Assembly: GCA_029717555.1 (NCBI GenBank)
Contig: JAMDHS010000020.1
Location: forward strand, 124,001 to 188,000
DNA from: Peribolospora baueri
Taxonomy: Eukaryota; Basidiomycota; Peribolosporomycetes; Peribolosporales; Peribolosporaceae
Direction of reading: 5' to 3'
DNA: 64,000 bases
The notes below the pieces were generated by a model. The model ran no database searches. It worked only from the letters and a program-made list of their open reading frames with translations, and was not told the origin of the DNA. Of the stretch, positions 57,851 to 64,000 are shown one piece after another (positions within the stretch are counted from its first letter, which is position 1; each line of letters opens with the position of its first letter). A program made the position numbers and the translations under genes.

Positions 57851-58284
57851 TGTACTTAGCTCGCGAGTGTCTTTGAGACTGAATGGGAGATGGGAAGGAT
57901 CGCGTGAAGACGCAGAAGCGCTCGATTTACGAGTCGAGAGAGTCTATACGTTTGCGTTCTTCCGTTGTTTCACAGCCGGCACGTCCATATCCACGTCGCA
58001 TAACCCTAACCGGTTGGGCTTTTCCCCACGCTCCGCCCACCCATCCGATCACGTCGAGACGTTCGGCCCCGTCACACCACAGGTCGTAGCCAGCTAGCCA
58101 TACAGACGGCCGTGCCTTGCCAACCTCGTCGTCTTCCATCCTTCCATCTACGCTCATCCTCTCTCGGCCTTTTTCATCTAAGAGCGCATCCAAGAGCGCC
58201 GCCAGCGCCTCCGAACCTTGACTTCAATCCCCTGATCCCCTCGTTCTTAGCCGCCCTCCCCACGCTTGCAGGTCCGACGCGACC
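57851..58284. promoter_or_regulatory. GluRS 3' / PH-protein promoter region
   Basis: There are 434 bases between tandem genes, partly pyrimidine-rich near 58130-58260. Nothing else is recognised. Confidence 0.45.
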
Positions 58285-60847
58285 ATGGCGTCGCCCGGCC
58301 CGGTCACCACCGCCCCCAGCGTCGCCTCCTCGAACGCGCCTTTCTCCTCGCCCTCCAAGCCCACCGAGCCCGTCTCGACGTCCCACTTGCTCTCCAACCC
58401 CAACCCAACCCCCACCGCGGGAGGATCCTCATTGCCAAGCACGTCACGGCGCTCGGCCAACCATCCTGTTTCTTCCGCTCTTTCCGGGATGGCGGCTCCT
58501 GCGGCGCTCGCGGAGGCGCGCACCAACACTGCCGTCGCTGCCACTGGGACGACTGGTGGTGGCGCTAGCGGGCAGGCGACGTTGAGCGGGGACGAACATT
58601 CGGAGGGGTACGCAGACGCGGAGGAGGCCGAGGGAGACGGCAGCGACGAGGAAGAGTTGGAGCTGGAGAGGGAGAAGATGACGGAGGAGGTGAAGAACCA
58701 AAAGGAGATGTTTAACGAGCGGACGATCAAGAGCGGTTATCTGATGAAGAAAGGAGAGAAGAGGAAGGTGAGTCTCCGTTGGCTTTGCTGAGAGGAATGA
58801 CTTCGTGCGGCCCCTCTTCCACCCCATGATGCCCATCTCCCTCAACCTTGCTCAGGCTGACGGACGGCCGCGCTCTGATCTCCCCCTTCTCGGCGCAGAA
58901 CTGGAAAAAACGGTGGTTCGTCTTGCGATCGTCCAAGCTCGGATACTATAAGAACGAAAAGGTCAGCTCTCGCTCGTCCCAGTCGCCGGTGTAGGCGGCC
59001 TGCGCTGATCTTCTACCGACTGTGGTGTTTTCTCCCGCAGGAATACCAACTCCTCCGTCTGCTCGACATGTCCGAGGTGCACACCGTAGCCGCCGTCGAG
59101 ATCAAGCGGGTCGACAACACCTTTGGCATCGTCACGCCAAAGCGAACCTACTACGTCAAAGCCAGGTCGCGGGCCGACATGGAAGAGTGGATTCATGCTC
59201 TCAACGAAGTCAAGGAGCAAATCGCTCAACGATCCACCATCACCCAGCAAGAATCCGGCGGCGACCGAGACGATGTGCCCACGTCGACGATCGGAGAGGA
59301 GCAGCATGACCCCACGACGCCAACGACGCCGATGGGCATTGCCATCCCCAGACAAGGCTTCCCGCCCAGCGCGACTCAACAGCGCGCCCCCGGAGGCCTC
59401 GGAATATCACCGCGCTCAAACCTGTCGCCCATCTCGGAGCCGACGAGCGCTTCGGGTGAGGGCGAGGAGGAGGAACATGAAATCCCGCCTTTCGGCCTTT
59501 CTTATGCCAACACGACGGCTCCGACCGGCAGCCCCGGGTCGACCTCGGTGTTGGAACGCTTGGGCGCGGCTGGTCTGGTGGGCAAGCCAGCTTCGGATTT
59601 TGGCAGTGGCGACGACCAGGCGCGTGTGCACCATCACCGAAGAGACAGCCAGCACTCAGTCCGCGGCAGTTCCGCGCCCGGAGTGGGCGGCGCTGCCGGC
59701 GCCCAGCAGCGCGGTTCAGTCTGCCATCGCTCGCCGTCGTCGGGCGGAGGACATGAACTCTCGGCCGGCTCGTCTGGTGGCGATCCCGGCTCGCCGTACG
59801 CCGGTGCATCGAGCTCGGACGAGGAAGACCTGGAGCCGATCGAGGGAGAGGAAGCGGACATCTTACCCCCTTTTTTGCCGCCTCCTTTGCAAGGCCAGGC
59901 CGGCTCAGGGGCCGAGCAGCAGAAGCAAGTCTTATCTCTGGACCCGCACAAGGTCATTATCAAGGGATACCTGATGAAGCAGAGCAGCAAGCGGAGGAGT
60001 TGGAGGAAGAGGTGGTTTGTCTTGACGAGCACCCAGCTGGCGTATATGCGGAGCCACATGGTGAGTGCTTCGGGCCGCGCGCGACCTGTTCTTTTCGTTT
60101 GGCTAGCTCTCAAAGTTGACCCGTCGTCTGTGTCGTCTACCTGCGTGAACGGCTGGTCTGAGACAGGATGCCAAACCGCATCGCCAAATCCCTCTGACAT
60201 CCATCCTTGACGCCATCGAATACGAGAGCAAGAAGGCCGCAGCCCCGCCGCTCTCCCCATCTGCCTTCACTTCCCCCCAACTGCCGCACAGCGCTGACCC
60301 TCATCATGCTGGGAGCGTCGGGGCCGCCAGCTCGAGCGCTAACGCGACCGCCTTCGGTACGTCCGTCGGCAGCTCGACCGGCATCCTGAGCGGCAGCGAA
60401 GGCGCCGCAGGACAGGGGGGCCCGGGCGTGGGGCACAAGAGAAAAAAGGAAAACTGCTTCAAGATCATCACCCCCAAGCGGACGTTCCTCCTTTGCGCCC
60501 CGACGGAGGAAGAGGAGATCAAGTGGCTCTCCGCCCTTCAGACTCTGCTTCGTCGAGAAAGGGCCGCTCTGGGACCTGCGACGCCGGTGGCCGCTCCCCC
60601 CGGCAAGTCAACCTCTGCCCACACGCAGTCGCCGCAGCTCGCCAATCCGAGCGGGGCGGCGTTGGCGAGTGGCGCCGCGGGCACTCGACCGGCACCGACG
60701 GCTGAGGCATTCCAGCTCAAGCTGCCTACCATCCACAGCCCCACCTCGCCGACGTCGGGCGGCGGCACGGGCGGCGGCGGCGGTGCCCCTTCGCCCACCG
60801 AGGGGCGGGGACCTTCGTTCGCGCAACACCCCCCGAATCTGTCGTGA
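58285..60847 (+). CDS. Tandem PH-domain protein
   Basis: After a Ser/Pro/Ala-rich N-terminus and an acidic coiled stretch (DEEELELEREKMTEEVKNQ), the first PH domain begins IKSGYLMKKGEKRKNWKKRW, with FVLRSSKLGYYKNEKEYQLL and TYYVKARSRADMEEWIHALN at its end. A low-complexity linker of about 280 residues follows. The second PH domain starts KGYLMKQSSKRRSWRKRW and ends RTFLLCAPTEEEEIKWLSAL. It is split by a long Ser/Ala/Gly-rich insertion between the middle strands. The basic KRKNWKKRWF and KRRSWRKRWF patterns suggest phosphoinositide binding. The two-PH layout recalls yeast Opy1 and animal TAPP proteins, but orthology is not shown. The gene has about four exons. Likely an adaptor at membranes. 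Confidence 0.85.
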
Positions 60848-61560
60848 TGTCATGGTACGCGGTACCGGTTTTACCCCCTTGCAACCTCTCCCCGTCGTGC
60901 GGCACCTTTCCGGTTGCGCCGATCCTACATACCAACTGCTGTCCTCGTCAGGGCGGACGGACGGTGGGACCTATCATGCGCGCATCTGTTCTGTGCGTCT
61001 CGTCTCTTTCGCCCTTTGTCCGTCCGTGCGTCTGCCCGTTCGTTCGCTTGCCTGCTCGCCTCGCCCTCGTCGTTGCCTGCCTCGTCTTGGCGTTCGTCCA
61101 TTCCCCTTTCCTAATTTTGTACCACCACCCGCTGCCACCCCTTCCGGCGACCTTGGTGATGATCCGTAGTTAGTGATCTGTCTTCCCACCTCCATTACCC
61201 TTCCTCTCCTCTTTGTCTTCGTCTCCTTTTTCTGTCGTGGCAAGATGAAACGTGCGATGTCGACGGTCGATGGGTGATGGCTCTAACACAACCTGCCTGC
61301 CTGCCTACCTACCTCCCACGGAAGAGAGGCGTCGGCATTCCGCCGTTTTTTTTCTTCCCCTCTTGCCGGCGTCTTTGTGCACGCTCCTCTTGCGTTTAGG
61401 TCGCCGACCTGTCTGTCGTCATCGTCGGCTCGCCAAAGCGGGCCATGATCGTGATTAGGCTGTTTCGGAACTGGCACTCGTATCTGCGGCGGATCTCTGG
61501 ATCGGCGCGTGCTTGTGGCTTGCGCTTGTGCTTGCCGCACCGTGCGCGAGGTGTCCGTGA

Positions 61561-61568
61561 TCACGTGA
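61561..61568. promoter_or_regulatory. TCACGTGA palindrome (E-box-like)
   Basis: This is a perfect 8-base palindrome with a CACGTG core, the site type bound by fungal bHLH factors such as Cbf1 and Pho4 relatives. It lies about 720 bases before the ATPase start codon, so relevance is unproven. Confidence 0.4.
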
Positions 61569-61614
61569 CGGACGGAACGGCGCGCTCGAGCCACCCCCGG
61601 CTGTGAAGAGGCTT

Positions 61615-61658
61615 GCGCGCACGATCACTCGTTCTCGCGCGCACGACCATTCGCTCTC
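61615..61658. repeat. Tandem 22-bp duplication
   Basis: Two adjacent 22-base copies (61615-61636 and 61637-61658) differ at three positions, all C/T changes. The unit begins GCGCGCACGA and ends CTC. It lies close to the TCACGTGA palindrome upstream of the ATPase gene. Confidence 0.8.
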
Positions 61659-62289
61659 GCACACCCGACGACCCATGATCATGCCCTTTGCCCTTTCCTA
61701 TTTGCCATTCGCCCGTCGCCCTTCGCTCTTCTTGGCACGCCAGTCCACTCTTCATCCCTTCCCTTCCCTCTTTGCGCTCTGTCAGCCGGCCGCAGTCTCC
61801 TGCCCTGGCGTTCCCTTTTCCCATGGCTACGAAGATAGGAGAGGCTGATTCACTGATTTGCCCGGATATGGACACGAATGACGGCCTCCTCGGCCCCCAT
61901 TGCTCCTCTTTCCTTGGCCTCGCGGCTGTGCCAGACGAACGAGACTAGACGTCTTCCTCTTTCTCTCAGACCGGATGTCTGTCTGCCTCCTTTCTCTCTC
62001 TGCCCTTCTTCTCTCCCGCGTCCAGGCAGGCGGCGGTCAGTCCAGTCCGCTGAGCCATAAGCAACAGCGCCGCACCCAGGGGGAGCCGTCCTCCTGGGTA
62101 TAAAGACCGATGTGTGGTGCAGAAGGCCGTCTCCTCATCACCCCTTCGTAGCCGCCTCGCTCGCTTCTTTTCATCTCACGTCTTTCACACCCTGCCCCGC
62201 TTTCGCCTCCTAGCTTGACCTGACTTTGGCCCTGGCCTCCGCTCTCAACCACATTCTGCCCTTAAAATTCCGCGGCTTGGTCGCCAAAT

Positions 62290-64000
62290 ATGTCTTGCCC
62301 CCGCGACGTTGAGCAAGGCGAGAACGGACAAAGGTCCGTCTCTGTGGATGGTCGCCGCTCTAGCGATGGTCGGAACGAGGGCCTCGCTTCGCCAGACCTC
62401 ATGGACGACGACAGATATGCGCGCGACGACATGGCGGCTTATGGGTCTGATTCTATCGACGATGATACCAAGACGCGATCCTCGGCGTGCGTCGAGAGAA
62501 CGGAGGACGGCCAGTCAACGATGGAGAAGGAGCTCTTCGAGCGCCTCTCTTGCGCGGACACGGACGACGAAAAGGACTTTGAGCGCTCTCGCGGCCGCCC
62601 CAAAGCTCGCCAGTCCGCTTCGGCCAAGAGAGCCACCTTCCGTCGCCGTCTCGCCCTCGAGCGCTCTAAGCACTTTCCCCACTCTGCCACGTTCCATTCT
62701 CTCCATCGCACGCAGCCGCGCATACCCAATGTCGCCGAAGAGGGCTTTCTCCAGGAGCGTAGACGGCAGCTCGAGCACACCCACAGCTTCGACTCCCGCG
62801 TGCCCGTCGAGCCCAGCGTTCGGATGCCCGTCGAGTTCAGGACGCTCAGCCTCCACGTAGAGGAGACCATCGAACACAAGACGAAGGCTATAGAGAACAA
62901 GAAGAAGAAGAAGAAGGCCAAGGACATCAAGGGTAACGCATCTCGTCTACGCTTGCTCCATCACGATCCGAGCCGCCTCAGGCTCTGACACCGCCTGACC
63001 TTTTCCTTCCTTCCGCTCCTCACTCCACCGTACTCATCTCCCTCTTGCCAGACGTCGCCGATCTCGACTTTCACCGCCTTCCCGCCGACGAGCTCCTTCG
63101 CCGCCTCGGCGTCTCTCCACACACCGGCCTCGACCCGGAACAAGTGAAGCGGAGGATGGACTGCGACGGCAAGAACGTCATCTCGCCTCCGCCCAAACGG
63201 TGGCTGAGGAAGATTGTGGGATGGATCTTTGGAGGGTTCGGAACGCTTCTCCTCGGCGCTTCTGTCATGTGAGCGCGGCCTTTGGTGATATATCCTGGCG
63301 GTGTGCGGCCTTGGTGATGTACCCTGGCGGTGGTGTGAAGACGAATTCATGCGCTTCATTTCCGGTCTCATTTCGTTTCCGCCGTTTTTCTTCCCCTCCG
63401 TCGCCGTCCTCACTTCTAGTTGTTTTCTCACCTGGTGGGTCGCCATCTGGCACAAACCTTGTATGTTTCGACGCGCTTCACACCCTAGGTAACACTTTCT
63501 CCCTCAACACAGGAAACCCCTCGGAGGGCCAAGCCCGCAGCCATCCAACCTCGCCCTCGCCGTTGTGCTCCTCATCGTCGTCCTGTTGCAAACCTTCTTC
63601 AACGCGTACCAAAGCTGGAGCACGAGCAAAGTCATGAGCTCCATCAGGTTCGTCGGCCTCGATTCTGCTCGTCGGAGCGTGCCCCGTGACATGACACGTT
63701 TCTGCTCGATCCCCCCTTCAGCGGCATGCTCCCTTCGACCGTCATCGCCCGCCGCGCCAGCGTTCAGACCGCGGTTCCCTCCGCACAGTTGGTCGTAGGC
63801 GACATCGTCCACATCGCGATGGGTGCCAAAATACCGGCCGACCTGCGCCTGATCGAATGCTCGAACGACCTCCGCTTCGACCGCGCCGTGCTCACTGGGG
63901 AGAGCGAGCCAGTTCCAGGCACTGTCGACGCCACCGATGACAATTTCTTGGAGACCAAGAACATAGCCCTGCAGGCGAGCATGCGGGGTCGAGAGCTAGG
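62290..64000 (+). CDS. Type IIC P-type cation ATPase, 5' part
   Basis: This is the beginning of a Na,K-ATPase-like pump gene that runs off the window. The start MSCPRDVEQGENGQRS opens a long charged cytosolic N-terminus (about 215 residues) ending in a Lys run. The cation-ATPase N-domain follows: DLDFHRLPADELLRRLGVSP, then TGLDPEQVKRRMDCDGKNVI, SPPPKRWLRKIVGWIFGGFG and TLLLGASVM. Helix 2 is LALAVVLLIVVLLQTFFNAY, then SSTKVMSSI-type sequence, GMLPSTVIARRASVQTA, VGDIVHIAMGAKIPADLRLI and VLTGESEPVPGTVDATDDNF. The TGES actuator motif is intact. The phosphorylation site DKTGT must lie beyond the window. The pattern matches fungal IIC ATPases more than the ENA (IID) sodium pumps. The transported ion cannot be decided here. 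Confidence 0.85.

Larger units (their letters stand above)
60848..62289. other. Long upstream region of the P-type ATPase gene
   Basis: This is 1.44 kb between tandem genes with no recognisable coding block. It contains the palindrome TCACGTGA, a tandem 22-bp repeat, a CCTG/CCTA microsatellite (61290-61316), GCCGCAG at 61799-61805 and its complement at 61484-61490. It is one of the longest gaps in the window and may carry a complex promoter. Confidence 0.5.

Noticed and set aside
61731-61918. GCCAAG hexamers (61731-61736 and 61913-61918, minus strand) as PacC pH-response sites before the ATPase gene
   Set aside because: A 6-base site occurs often by chance in 1.4 kb of GC-rich DNA, and nothing else supports pH control.

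Overview
The window is nuclear DNA from a filamentous or yeast-like fungus, almost certainly a basidiomycete. It is GC-rich. Most genes carry several short introns (about 50-150 nt, GTRAGT donors, YAG acceptors), and most intergenic gaps are under 1 kb. Gene content also fits: a PIL1/LSP1 eisosome protein, a PMT2-type O-mannosyltransferase, a yeast-type orotate phosphoribosyltransferase, two seven-helix membrane proteins of the kind common in basidiomycetes, and a fungal type IIC P-type ATPase. I cannot assign a subphylum. I saw no rRNA, convincing tRNA, CRISPR array, transposon or virus-derived element.

Layout. 1-5.5 kb: a seven-helix membrane protein (+) between two long low-complexity non-coding stretches. 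5.5-10.8 kb: glucosamine-6-phosphate deaminase (-), divergent from pescadillo PES1/NOP7 (+). 11-17 kb: a TCP11-like protein (-), divergent from an MRB1590-like ABC-class ATPase (+). 17.1-18.0 kb: a doubtful unidentified gene (-). 18.1-18.9 kb: cytochrome c oxidase zinc subunit COX4/Vb (-). 19.2-23.9 kb: DEAD-box helicase ROK1 (-) and LAS1 (+) sharing a 204-bp promoter. 24.6-26.7 kb: a second seven-helix membrane protein (-). 27.6-31.5 kb: an alpha/beta hydrolase (+), a DUF4604 protein (-) and a BolA protein (+). 31.7-36.5 kb: meiotic recombinase DMC1 (-) and the eisosome protein (+). 37-44.7 kb: LTV1 (+), URA5 (-) and PMT2 (+). 45.4-49.4 kb: an ABHD12-like hydrolase (-) and eIF3h (+). 50.7-57.9 kb: a LIMK/TKL-like protein kinase with a C1 zinc domain (-) and cytosolic glutamyl-tRNA synthetase (+). 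58.3-60.8 kb: a tandem-PH protein (+). 62.3 kb to the end: the 5' part of a type IIC P-type cation ATPase (+), cut by the window edge.

This is a housekeeping region rather than an accessory island. The clearest theme is ribosome production and translation: PES1, ROK1, LAS1, LTV1, eIF3h and GluRS. A short motif, GCCGCAG (often GCCGCAGTC), recurs in promoter-proximal DNA of many genes, with five copies before PES1 and two in the ROK1/LAS1 promoter; that promoter also holds an AAAAATTT element like the yeast RRPE. Other points worth checking are a 4-nt first coding exon in the deaminase gene, a frame-preserving 132-nt segment inside the kinase C1 domain, an alternative C-terminus in GluRS, and the unresolved gene at 17.1-18.0 kb. 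Gene models were assembled by hand from conserved protein blocks and splice consensus, without transcript data or database searches.
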